Both the position numbers and the translations under genes were made by a program. Shown here in pieces: positions 17,827-28,114 of a stretch of 64,000 bases of DNA (position 1 is its first letter; the number at the start of each line of letters is the position of its first letter). Below the pieces are notes generated by a model, which was given only the letters and a program-made list of their open reading frames with translations, was not told where the DNA came from and made no database searches. Source of the DNA: Rhizobiaceae bacterium (GTDB lineage: Bacteria; Pseudomonadota; Alphaproteobacteria; Rhizobiales; Rhizobiaceae); NCBI GenBank assembly GCA_025698895.1, contig JAILWO010000002.1, positions 806,001 to 870,000 of the forward strand, read 5' to 3'.

Positions 17827-18633
17827 TCAGCCATTGCCGTCGACCCGCTTTTGAAGCGCCATCGCACCGAAGGGGGCGCGGCTCTTGCCCTCGGTGATGA
17901 AGTAGACGAACACGTCGCGCGGGGTTTTGGCCGGCTCGTGCGACGGGTCGGCGCGGGGCAGGTCGTCCGGCTGGCCGCCGGCGGCCCAGTCCTTGGCCCG
18001 CGCCGCCCACTCGTCCAGTTCCGTCTCGGGGTAGCAGTTTTCATTGTCATCGCTGCCGCGCTGCAGCCGGGCATAGACGAAATCGCCGGTGACGTCGGCG
18101 ATCTCGGGATATTTCCCGTGATGTGCGTAGACGATCGCGGCGCCATATTTGCGGGCGAGGGCGGGAAATTCCGGCACGTTGAAACTGTCGTGGCGCACCT
18201 CCAGCGCGTGGCGCAGCTTCACGCCGCCCTGGCTGTCCGGCAGTACCTTCAGAAACCCCTCGAAATCGTCGGGATCGAATTTCTTGGTCGGCGCAAACTG
18301 CCACAGGATCGGCCCGAGCTTGTCGCCGAGCTCGGCCACGCCAGAATCGAGGAAACGCTGGACGGATTCGCCCGCCTCGGCCAGCACGCGCCGGTTGGTC
18401 GCGAAGCGGATCGCCTTCAGCGAGAAGACGAAGTCCTCCGGTGTTTCGGCCGCCCATTTGGCAAAGGTCGGCGGCTTGAAGGTGGAGTAATAGGTGCCGT
18501 TGACCTCGATGGTCCTGACCTGCCGCGAGGCGTATTGGAGCTGTTTGGCCTTGGCGAGCTTGTCGGGATAGAAGCTGCCTTCCCACGGCTCGAAGGTCCA
18601 GCCGCCCATTCCCGCGCGAATCCTTCCTGTCAT
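17827..18633 (-). CDS. DUF72 (YecE-like) protein
   Basis: 268 residues of the DUF72 family, a TIM-barrel-like fold: MTGRIRAGMGGWTFEPWEGSFYPDKLAKAKQLQYASRQVRTIEVNGTYYS at the start, FVFSLKAIRFATNRRVL, PILWQFAPTKKFDPDDFEGFLKVLP, HALEVRHDSF and FVYARLQRG near the end. The biochemical role is not established; distant similarity to endonuclease IV-like barrels is family-level speculation. Single gene with its own terminator. Confidence 0.9.
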   Translation of the reverse strand: MTGRIRAGMGGWTFEPWEGSFYPDKLAKAKQLQYASRQVRTIEVNGTYYSTFKPPTFAKWAAETPEDFVFSLKAIRFATNRRVLAEAGESVQRFLDSGVAELGDKLGPILWQFAPTKKFDPDDFEGFLKVLPDSQGGVKLRHALEVRHDSFNVPEFPALARKYGAAIVYAHHGKYPEIADVTGDFVYARLQRGSDDNENCYPETELDEWAARAKDWAAGGQPDDLPRADPSHEPAKTPRDVFVYFITEGKSRAPFGAMALQKRVDGNG

Positions 18634-18725
18634 GTCGCGTCTCCGAATTCAGCGGGCGCGAGGGTGCGCGGACGGAGCGTGTTTGTCCATCCGGAACCGG
18701 AGCGCTGCTGACATTGGAAGCTACG

Positions 18726-19121
18726 TCAGGACGTGTCGTTCAGCCGGTCGGGGCCGGAACCGGGCTGGAGAAGGCGCGGGCGGACGACGACAAGCTGCCG
18801 GTAGGTGCGTTCGCGGCCGCCCGCCGACACGGCGCAATGGACCGCGAGCAGGATCGCCAGCGCCCGAAGGCCGACCGCCATCCGGATCAGGTCGCAGGGC
18901 TCGGTTCCGCGCGGCGCCTGGCGCGCGGCGCAGGCCTCGATCTCGGCCGGCTCGATGAAGAGCGTGAGCGCCGCGAATTCGGCGCCGAGCAGCAGCGAAT
19001 GGACGAACAGGCGCACAGCCGCGGGACGGGCGGCGGCGCGCTCGGCGAGCATGGCCAGCGACAGAAGCAGCGCCACGACGCGCTTGATGCGGTTCAGATC
19101 GGTTGCCGCATTTCCGTCCAT
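18726..19121 (-). CDS. hypothetical small membrane protein
   Basis: 131 residues; I do not recognise a named family. The N-terminal half (VVALLLSLAMLAERAAARPAAVRLFVHSLLLGAEFAALTLFIEPA) has two hydrophobic segments, and a third follows (MAVGLRALAILLAVHCAVSAGG). Cysteines sit in IEACAARQAPRGTEPCDLIRM. The start is strongly supported by AGGAGG six bases upstream of the ATG at 19121. It is monocistronic and upstream of the DUF72 gene on the same strand. Confidence 0.65.
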   Translation of the reverse strand: MDGNAATDLNRIKRVVALLLSLAMLAERAAARPAAVRLFVHSLLLGAEFAALTLFIEPAEIEACAARQAPRGTEPCDLIRMAVGLRALAILLAVHCAVSAGGRERTYRQLVVVRPRLLQPGSGPDRLNDTS

Positions 19122-19278
19122 TGCGTCCTCCTTTCCCGAGCCAGCATGAGCCCCGGGCGCGGCAGGTGGAAAAAGAAAATGCGGTCATCGAGGAGAATCA
19201 ACAGGTTGGGCGGACGAAGGGGTGGATTTGTCCACTGCGCGGGCAACCCTCGCTTGCAATGAGGCCGGCGCACCCTCG

Positions 19279-19494
19279 CCTTCTCCCCTTGTGGGAGAAG
19301 GTGGGCGAGCCGAACGCAGCGAGAGCGAGGTCGGACGAGGGGTGCGAGGCCGCAGAGAGGTATTGTCAGCGTGAAATCCGTTCACGTCCCGTTTCTTCCA
19401 ACACCCCTCATCCGTCTTGGCGCTTGCGCGCCAATCCACCCCGGGGCAGAGCCACGCGTCTCCGCCCGTCCTTCGGACCCCACAAGGGGAGAAG
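19279..19494. repeat. intergenic palindromic repeat element (RIME-like) in a 485-bp gene-free gap
   Basis: The gap 19122-19606 has no supported gene and is mostly this element. The left arm CCTTCTCCCCTTGTGGG (19279) is inverted as CCCACAAGGGGAGAAGG at 19478-19494. An inner pair, GAGGGGTG near 19338 and CACCCCTC near 19403, gives the whole unit a two-fold symmetry centred near 19375. Local hairpins (CTTCTCCC/GGGAGAAG; TTGGCGC/GCGCCAA) add structure. Sequences of this type are common between genes in rhizobia (recalled family knowledge). It may fold in RNA or act as a bidirectional terminator. Confidence 0.7.
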
Positions 19495-19606
19495 GGGACG
19501 CCGCGTCTCCCCGTTTCCGTTGCGTTAACCCTGGTTCACGGCCGGCAGGAACCCGGCGGCGCCGGGCGGGTTGCTTGCGCATCAGGTCCCGCTGCCGGAG
19601 GTCGCC

Positions 19607-20047
19607 ATGTCGAGAACCGCCACTGTCGCGGCATGCGCCGCGCTTCTTGCCCTGCCGGCCGTGGCGGGCGTTTCCCCGGCGGGCGCCGGCGAATGGCGCC
19701 ATCATCATCACCACCATCACCACGATCACGCCCTGGCGGCCATCCACCACGGCCACGTCCATCGGGTGCCGTGGTACCACCAGCCGCCATTGCTCGGCAC
19801 CGGGCCGGGCTATTATTACAGCCACCACCCCGACCACATCCCCGCCTATCCGACGCCGCGCACCGGCTATCCGGTGCCGATCCATCCGACGAGCCGGCCG
19901 GTGGTGCATGTCGTGCCGCGTTATCGCGTGACGGTGTCGGCCCATGTCGAGTGGTGCGTGGCGCGCTACCGCTCCTACGACGCGCACACGGATACGTTCC
20001 AGCCCTATCACGGGCCGCGGCGATATTGCCGCTCGCCGTGGCGGTGA
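19607..20047 (+). CDS. BA14K family secreted protein with poly-histidine stretch
   Basis: 146 residues. A signal peptide ([28 protein letters not shown]) is followed by eight consecutive His and further His-rich sequence ([19 protein letters not shown]), then Pro/Tyr-rich sequence, and it ends in the BA14K motif [31 protein letters not shown]14K proteins are immunoreactive, lectin-like envelope proteins first known from Brucella. CCGGAGG lies five bases before the ATG at 19607. It is followed 11 bp later by a paralogue. The His run suggests Ni, Zn or Cu binding (inference). Confidence 0.85.
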   Translation: MSRTATVAACAALLALPAVAGVSPAGAGEWRHHHHHHHHDHALAAIHHGHVHRVPWYHQPPLLGTGPGYYYSHHPDHIPAYPTPRTGYPVPIHPTSRPVVHVVPRYRVTVSAHVEWCVARYRSYDAHTDTFQPYHGPRRYCRSPWR

Positions 20048-20058
20048 GGAGTTGGCTG

Positions 20059-20499
20059 ATGCGCGCCGGGGACGGTGACATGTCGAGAGCCGGTCTGGCC
20101 GCGGTCGTTGCCGCGATGCTTCTGGCCCTGTCGCCGGCGCGGGCCGGCGAGTGGCAGTACCATCCGGCCACCGATCTGGTCTTTTACGGTTCCGTCCCGG
20201 TGGCCCGGTGGTACGGACAGCGCCCGTCGATGCGGGCGGGGACGCGGCATAACTACCGCCGCGCCTACTACGTGCCGCGCTGCCCGCACCCGCTGTGCGG
20301 CCATCCGCTGCCGATCTACAAGACGCCCCGGCCGTTGCCGGGCCTGGCCGTGCGGGGGGCGGTGATCCGCGTCCATCGGGCCCGGCCCGCCGCCCATGTG
20401 GCGTGGTGCGCGGCGCGCTACCGATCCTATGACGCGCCGACGGATACGTTCCAGCCGTATCACGGGCCGAGGCGGCATTGCCGGTCGCCGTATCGGTAA
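20059..20499 (+). CDS. BA14K family secreted protein, second copy
   Basis: 146 residues. The N-terminus [32 protein letters not shown] is a signal peptide. The C-terminus [34 protein letters not shown] is nearly identical to that of the preceding gene, but the middle is different (no His run; Arg/Tyr-rich with two Cys in [11 protein letters not shown]). GAGGAG seven bases upstream supports 20059; ATG 20080 is an alternative. Tandem duplication with divergence of the central segment is evident. Likely co-transcribed with the first copy. Confidence 0.82.
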   Translation: MRAGDGDMSRAGLAAVVAAMLLALSPARAGEWQYHPATDLVFYGSVPVARWYGQRPSMRAGTRHNYRRAYYVPRCPHPLCGHPLPIYKTPRPLPGLAVRGAVIRVHRARPAAHVAWCAARYRSYDAPTDTFQPYHGPRRHCRSPYR

Positions 20500-20701
20500 G
20501 GGTGGGGCGAAGCCCGGCCGCGGAACCATCGGTCCCAAAGCCGCGATTCATCATGCGATTATTATCACTTCTTGAAAGGAAGCATATATTGGCGATCGCG
20601 TCGGCAAGGCAGCTTTGACGATAGTTCATCTGGAAAACCGAGTCCGCTTTCGGCCCCGACGTCAAACCAGACGCCAGCAAGGGAAATTTTGAGGAACGCT
20701 G

Positions 20702-21319
20702 ATGTCGATTAGCAATGACAACGAACTTGCACTATACCAAGCGTTCCTAGACAACCGCGACACGCGGCTAATCGCTCCAGCGGAAGACGGCGCTCCAAAT
20801 GTTGAATTTCGGTTCGGTGGTGAGTGGCGAGAATGCCGGATATGGGAAGGTTACCTGGACGCAAGTCTTATCCTTCTCAAGGAAGCTTTGCAGGATGCAC
20901 CACGGTCCAATAACTTAGTCTTTCCGGCACTGTTCAGTCTTCGTCACGCCATGGAGGTTGCCTTGAAGTGGCACATCCGATATGCGGGAGGTACCATTCC
21001 TAAAAGCGCTGGGCATGATCTCGGGGTTTTGATTCACGCTTTTCGGAAGACAGCTGACGATCTGGATGATGAAGCGAGCTATGTCTCGGATTATTTCTTG
21101 GAGTGCATTTCGGAATTGGCATCGCTCGATCCTCGTTCTGTAACGTTTCGCTATTCAAGCGAAATTGATGGGTCTCCCATTAAACTTCCTTCGAATGGAT
21201 GGAACCTTCGCCATCTCTATTTTGCAGTTTCAGAACTTATCGTCTACTTGGATGGATTGTCCAATAGTATGGATCTGAGTCGGGATGAAAGATACCAACA
21301 TTATATACGCGGTGAGTAA
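20702..21319 (+). CDS. orphan protein of unknown function, atypical base composition
   Basis: 205 residues; no family recognised with certainty. It is acidic and mostly helical, without signal or membrane segments. Residues 60-90 (LVFPALFSLRHAMEVALKWHIRYAGG) and GHDLGVLIHAFRKTADDL recall the helical core of HEPN-like proteins, but the strict R-X4-6-H motif is not clear. Codon use and base composition are clearly AT-richer than the flanking genes, pointing to recent transfer. GAGGAA seven bases before the ATG supports the start. No partner gene is adjacent; the 178 bp after it contain nothing recognisable. Confidence 0.7.
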   Translation: MSISNDNELALYQAFLDNRDTRLIAPAEDGAPNVEFRFGGEWRECRIWEGYLDASLILLKEALQDAPRSNNLVFPALFSLRHAMEVALKWHIRYAGGTIPKSAGHDLGVLIHAFRKTADDLDDEASYVSDYFLECISELASLDPRSVTFRYSSEIDGSPIKLPSNGWNLRHLYFAVSELIVYLDGLSNSMDLSRDERYQHYIRGE

Positions 21320-21497
21320 GATTGCATTACAGAAGGAGTACGGAGCGAACGAACGGGAACGTGGTGAGCCGCAAGATGGTGTCTCATGAGTTTGGGCTTA
21401 CCTACAGCCAAGATGAGGGCGAAGCGGAACGACCGCTTCAGCCGAATGCTTCTCAAAGCGGATAATCGCCGTACGGCCAAAATATTCAATTCGCAGG

Positions 21498-24425
<2,928 letters not shown>

Positions 24426-24587
24426 GGCCGCTCGCCGCCTCGTCAAAAGGGTGTCGGAACAGGCACGGGGGAGGACCGGCCGGCCCCTGACATAGGTACT
24501 GATCGCGCGCCGTCGAGGGGCGACGGTGCCGCATCGTGCTCCTGCGCAATCGTCTAGCGCCTTCGCGCGCGGTCCCGCAAGCGGCAA

Positions 24588-24602
24588 GAACAAAGAACGA
24601 AC
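24588..24602 (-). promoter_or_regulatory. LexA/SOS box upstream of uvrA
   Basis: GAAC-AAAGAAC-GAAC, which on the uvrA strand reads GTTC-N7-GTTC, the known alphaproteobacterial LexA site. It is an exact match to both tetramers, about 160 bp before the uvrA start. Confidence 0.85.
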
Positions 24603-25465
24603 TTGCTCCTGCCAGCATTATGTCAGGAACAGCAGGCGGCGATCACATTTTCAGCCGACTGCCGATCGGCGGTTGACGCAAGGGCAGGGCGGAGTAGAGT
24701 GAGCCCGCTCGGTCGAGCGCCCCGCACGAGGCCGATGGGCCGTCCGCGAGACGTGGCGGACATCTGCGGCGGGCGAACCCGAGCGCCGGCGCCGCAGTCG
24801 CGGAACCAGCCGGCGGAACCCGAAGCGCAACGGTACACAGGAGGAGGCATGACCCCGCCCGACAGTCCCGACTGGCTTCGTAGGATGACGAAGCCGCGCA
24901 GTTCGTAGATGCCCGGCGCGTGAGCGTCGAGAGGCGGTTTCCCGCCCCGGTAGATCACGAAAGGCGTTCCCCACCACAATCAGAGACCATGGTCGGACCA
25001 GTCCATCGCTGATGGTGCGCGTCCGAGAAACAGCCGAACGAGATTCGGCAGTCGGGTCCTGAACCCGAGATCAAGAGACCCCGCTCACCCGCCGAGGTGG
25101 CGGGGTCAGTCATGTCTGGAGGGAGCGTGGAGATGCGCGAGCCTGGGGCCGGCGCGGGCCGCGGCATGGCAGCCAATCCGTGCGATCCGGAAATGCCGAC
25201 AGGCAGGTGCAGCGATGCCCGGGCCGCCCGCCGCCGCGAGAGCGGTATCCGATCAGGAACGGCACGCAGACAGCCGTTCCGCGTCGCTCGTCCGTCGGCG
25301 AGCGAATCCTACGCCCCGACGAAGACAAGCTTTGAGCCACGCGTGAGGCCGCGAACCGCATCCATGCGGAATGGCCGCGATGGGTGGGAAGCGGAAGGTC
25401 GGCTTTCTGCATCCCTGATTCAAATCCTGACGGTCCGCCGCCTGCCCAAAACGGAGTCGATGAAG
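24603..25465. other. gene-free, hairpin-rich segment between uvrA promoter and MocR gene
   Basis: About 860 bp without a recognisable protein. Several short perfect inverted repeats cluster at 25033-25305: GCCGAA/TTCGGC, TCGGGT/ACCCGA, GACCCCGC/GCGGGGTC, GGAACGGC/GCCGTTCC and TCGCTCG/CGAGCGA. A 19-codon frame at 24849-24908 has an AGGAGGAGG just upstream but looks too short to call. The open frames of 100-118 codons on both strands resemble no family and are expected in GC-rich DNA. This is the left flank of the material that separates uvrA from ssb. Confidence 0.5.
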
Positions 25466-26863
25466 CTAGCGCTCGATGGCTGCTCGAAGCACGCGGAATG
25501 TGCGTTCGTCAAAGCTCTGCGAGACATTGAACCTCAGGTAGCCGGCGGCTGTCTGCGCCAGACTGAAGGCGTTGCCCGGCGCCAGCACGATGTTCTCCCT
25601 CAAGGCCATTCGGGCGATATCCGCGGCGTCGAGACCATCAGGCAGACGACACCACAGGAACATCCCCGCTTGTGGTTCGAGCCATGGATTTATGCCGATG
25701 CTTTTGAGCCTGCCGGCGATGTCGAAACGCGCTCGCTCCAGGCGGCTGCGAACTCCGTCCATGTGCTTTCGATAGCCACCATCGCTGAGAACGGTGAGCA
25801 CCAGTTCGGCATTGAGCCGCCCGCCACCGAATGTGGTGGCGACCTTGAGATCGGTAAGACCTTCGATCCATCCCGATTTTGCCGCTACGAATCCACATCG
25901 AGCGGCGGCAGACAGTGTCTTGGAGAAGCTGCCGATCTGAATGACGCGATCGAGCCCATCGAAGGCAGCAAGGCGCGGCGCGGGGACATGCTCGAAGTCG
26001 GCGAAGATGTCGTCCTCGATGATGGTCAGCGCATGTTGATCCGCCAACTTCAGCACTCGGTGCGCGACGACCGGCGATAGCGTGGCGCCGGTCGGGTTGT
26101 GGATGGCCGAGTTGGTGATGTAGAGCCGCGGACGTTGCTCGACCAGCGTCGTAGCGAACAGCTCGATGTCCGGGCCGTTGGACGTGTATGGCACGCTGAC
26201 GATGCGGGCGCGGTGCGCACGCAGCAGCGCCTGGAAGTTGAAGTAGCACGGATCGTCGATCAGCACCGTGTCGCCAGGTTCGAGCAGGAAGCGGCAGAGC
26301 AGGTCGATGGCTTGCGTGCCGCTTTCGGTCAGCATGATCTGATCGGGTGAGGCTTCGACGCCGCGCTCGGCCATGCGACGGGCGATAAGTTGGCGCAGCG
26401 GCGGCAGGCCGAGCGGCGAGCCGTAGTCCGACAGCACTGGCTCATCCGCTCGCGAGAGTGTGCGGAGCGCCCGGCGGATGCCGTACTGCGGAAGCCACGA
26501 GGGCGGCAGCCAGCCGCAGCCGGGCTTGAGAACGCCGTCATCAGCTTCCAGCGATTGACGCGACACCCAGAAGGGATCGACGGCGCGGTCGAGCTTAGGA
26601 CCGACCTCCGATAGCGCCAACGGCGCGGTCTGGTTGGCGACGTAAAAACCGGAGCCGGGACGGGAAACAATCGCTCCTTCGGCGACTAGGCGATTGTAAG
26701 CCTCCACGACTGTCGACACCGACACCTGCATCGTCTTCGCCAGCCCTCGAACCGAGGGCAGCCTGGCGCCGGGCGTCAGACTGCGTCCGGCGATCCGATT
26801 CTGGATCGTGGCCATGACCAGCCCGACGCGGGTGACATCCATCCGTACTGCTTCTTTGACCAT
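25466..26863 (-). CDS. MocR-family regulator (GntR wHTH + aminotransferase-like domain)
   Basis: 465 residues. The N-terminal winged helix spans about 1-75 (GRSLTPGARLPSVRGLAKTMQVSVSTVVEAYNRLVAEGAIVSRPGSGFYV). The rest is a class I aminotransferase fold with the PLP lysine in IGSFSKTLSAAARCGF and the usual TESGTQAIDLLCRFLLEPGDTVLIDDPCYFNF. MocR proteins are PLP-dependent transcription factors that sense amino compounds or PLP. It is divergent from an EamA exporter across 84 bp containing repeated AACTG half-sites, so it very likely controls that gene and itself. Confidence 0.93.
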   Translation of the reverse strand: MVKEAVRMDVTRVGLVMATIQNRIAGRSLTPGARLPSVRGLAKTMQVSVSTVVEAYNRLVAEGAIVSRPGSGFYVANQTAPLALSEVGPKLDRAVDPFWVSRQSLEADDGVLKPGCGWLPPSWLPQYGIRRALRTLSRADEPVLSDYGSPLGLPPLRQLIARRMAERGVEASPDQIMLTESGTQAIDLLCRFLLEPGDTVLIDDPCYFNFQALLRAHRARIVSVPYTSNGPDIELFATTLVEQRPRLYITNSAIHNPTGATLSPVVAHRVLKLADQHALTIIEDDIFADFEHVPAPRLAAFDGLDRVIQIGSFSKTLSAAARCGFVAAKSGWIEGLTDLKVATTFGGGRLNAELVLTVLSDGGYRKHMDGVRSRLERARFDIAGRLKSIGINPWLEPQAGMFLWCRLPDGLDAADIARMALRENIVLAPGNAFSLAQTAAGYLRFNVSQSFDERTFRVLRAAIER

Positions 26864-26864
26864 A

Positions 26865-26897
26865 ACAGTTCGCTATAACTGTATCGCACTGTAACTG
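26865..26897. promoter_or_regulatory. candidate MocR operator
   Basis: A perfect inverted repeat ACAGTT-N6-AACTGT (26865-26882), plus a further TAACTG at 26892-26897 directly repeated 16 bp after TAACTG at 26876. It lies in the divergent MocR/EamA intergenic region, immediately before the MocR start codon. Confidence 0.65.
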
Positions 26898-26947
26898 GCC
26901 CTTTCAACCGCCTGCCCTCATAGAGCGCGCATCGAAAGGAGCGCCTC

Positions 26948-27811
26948 ATGGAGCGGCCGACGAGCGGTTGGATCAATGGATTGATAGGGGTCATCATCTT
27001 CAGCGGGTCGCTGCCCGCCACTCGCGTGGCCGTGCAGGCCTTCGACCCCGTATTCCTGACCATCGCCCGTGCGGCCATTGCTGGCATCCTGGGTCTCGGT
27101 CTGCTGTTGGCCTTCAAGGAACGGCGACCCGGCCGCCAGGATCTTCTGTCCCTCGTCATCGTGGCGATTGGCGTTGTGGTGGGTTTCCCTCTGCTGACCG
27201 CGCTCGCACTCCAGCACGTCACCTCGGCGCACTCGATCGTCTTCATCGGCCTGCTGCCGCTGGCGACCGCCATCTTCGGCGTCGTTCGCGGCGGCGAGCA
27301 ACCGAAGCCGGCATTCTGGATATTCTCGGTCCTTGGCAGTGCATTGGTGGCGGGCTTCGCCATCTCCCAAGGCCTCACCGCCTCGCCTATCGGGGATGCA
27401 CTGATGTTTAGCGCCATCATCGTCTGCGGACTGGGATATGCCGAAGGCGCCAAGCTGTCCCGCACGCTCGGCGGCTGGCAGGTGATCTCCTGGGCACTGG
27501 TTATCTCGCTGCCGGTCATGGCCGTGTTGACGATGATCTACTGGCCGCCAACGCTTGCCGGCATCGATGCGCCCGCGTGGATCAGCTTAGCCTATGTGTC
27601 ATTGTTCAGCATGCTCATCGGCTTCGTGTTTTGGTATCGTGGTCTGGCGCAAGGCGGCATCGCCTCGGTGGGACAACTCCAGCTCTTGCAGCCGTTTTTC
27701 GGCCTGGCGCTGGCGGCGACGCTGCTGCGCGAACCCGTCACCCCAGTGATGCTGCTGGTCACTGTCGCCGTGATCGGATGCGTCGTCGGTGCACGCAAGT
27801 TCGGGAAGTAG
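26948..27811 (+). CDS. EamA/DMT-superfamily exporter
   Basis: 287 residues, ten hydrophobic helices made of two EamA repeats. The first begins at GLIGVIIFSGSLPATRVAVQAFDPVFLTIARAAIAGILGL. The second begins around GDALMFSAIIVCGLGYAEGAKLSRTLGG and ends LLQPFFGLALAATLLREPVTP. These inner-membrane transporters export amino acids or related metabolites; the substrate here is unknown. ATG is preceded by AAGGAG (seven-base spacing). It is divergent from the MocR regulator and followed by a paiB remnant with a terminator. Confidence 0.88.
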   Translation: MERPTSGWINGLIGVIIFSGSLPATRVAVQAFDPVFLTIARAAIAGILGLGLLLAFKERRPGRQDLLSLVIVAIGVVVGFPLLTALALQHVTSAHSIVFIGLLPLATAIFGVVRGGEQPKPAFWIFSVLGSALVAGFAISQGLTASPIGDALMFSAIIVCGLGYAEGAKLSRTLGGWQVISWALVISLPVMAVLTMIYWPPTLAGIDAPAWISLAYVSLFSMLIGFVFWYRGLAQGGIASVGQLQLLQPFFGLALAATLLREPVTPVMLLVTVAVIGCVVGARKFGK

Positions 27812-27822
27812 GGGCAACGTCA

Positions 27823-28059
27823 ATGTACACCCACCCGGCCTTCCGCGCGGACGGTCTCGGCGAAATCCGGCTCATCATCCGCGAGGCGCGGCTCTCGACG
27901 CTGGTGACGGCTAACCCGGAACGACTGACCACCACGCCTGAAGGCGGCGTGGTTTTCTTTTCGGTTGATCCTGACAATCCGGCGGCGGCCTCCGATCATT
28001 TCGTGTCGCAAAAGCCCCGAACCTGCGGCACCTTTTTGCGACTAGTTCATGCGATGTGA
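27823..28059 (+). pseudogene. paiB-like FMN-binding regulator, truncated remnant
   Basis: A 78-codon frame whose first 30 residues, MYTHPAFRADGLGEIRLIIREARLSTLVTAN, match the start of PaiB (FMN-binding negative regulator, normally about 200 residues). Similarity then stops: the following sequence contains a rho-independent terminator (27931-27960) and has no FMN-binding core. PaiB-type genes often accompany MocR/EamA pairs, so a deletion has probably removed most of an original third gene. The ATG is 11 bp after the EamA stop. Confidence 0.7.
27931..27960 (+). terminator. rho-independent terminator inside the paiB remnant
   Basis: ACCACGCC and GGCGTGGT form an 8-bp perfect stem around a 7-base loop, followed by a T-rich tract. 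It would end the EamA transcript. Confidence 0.8.
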
Positions 28060-28114
28060 CAAGTATTAGGATTATCGCGACGGACGGTGAAGAGCACTGC
28101 TCCAGTGCTCGCCT

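Noticed and set aside
21347-21360. GAAC-N6-GAAC near the end of uvrA
   Set aside because: The spacing is six, not the seven required for an alphaproteobacterial LexA box, and it lies at the 3' end of uvrA.
24849-24908. 19-codon frame with an excellent AGGAGGAGG ribosome site
   Set aside because: Too short and without recognisable features; mentioned in the gene-free region instead of being called a gene.
24623-24979. 118-codon minus-strand frame next to uvrA
   Set aside because: The composition is not protein-like, it has no ribosome site and it overlaps other equally open frames.
25417-25427. GATTCAAATCC, similar to a tRNA T-arm
   Set aside because: No acceptor, D or anticodon stems can be formed around it and no CCA end follows.
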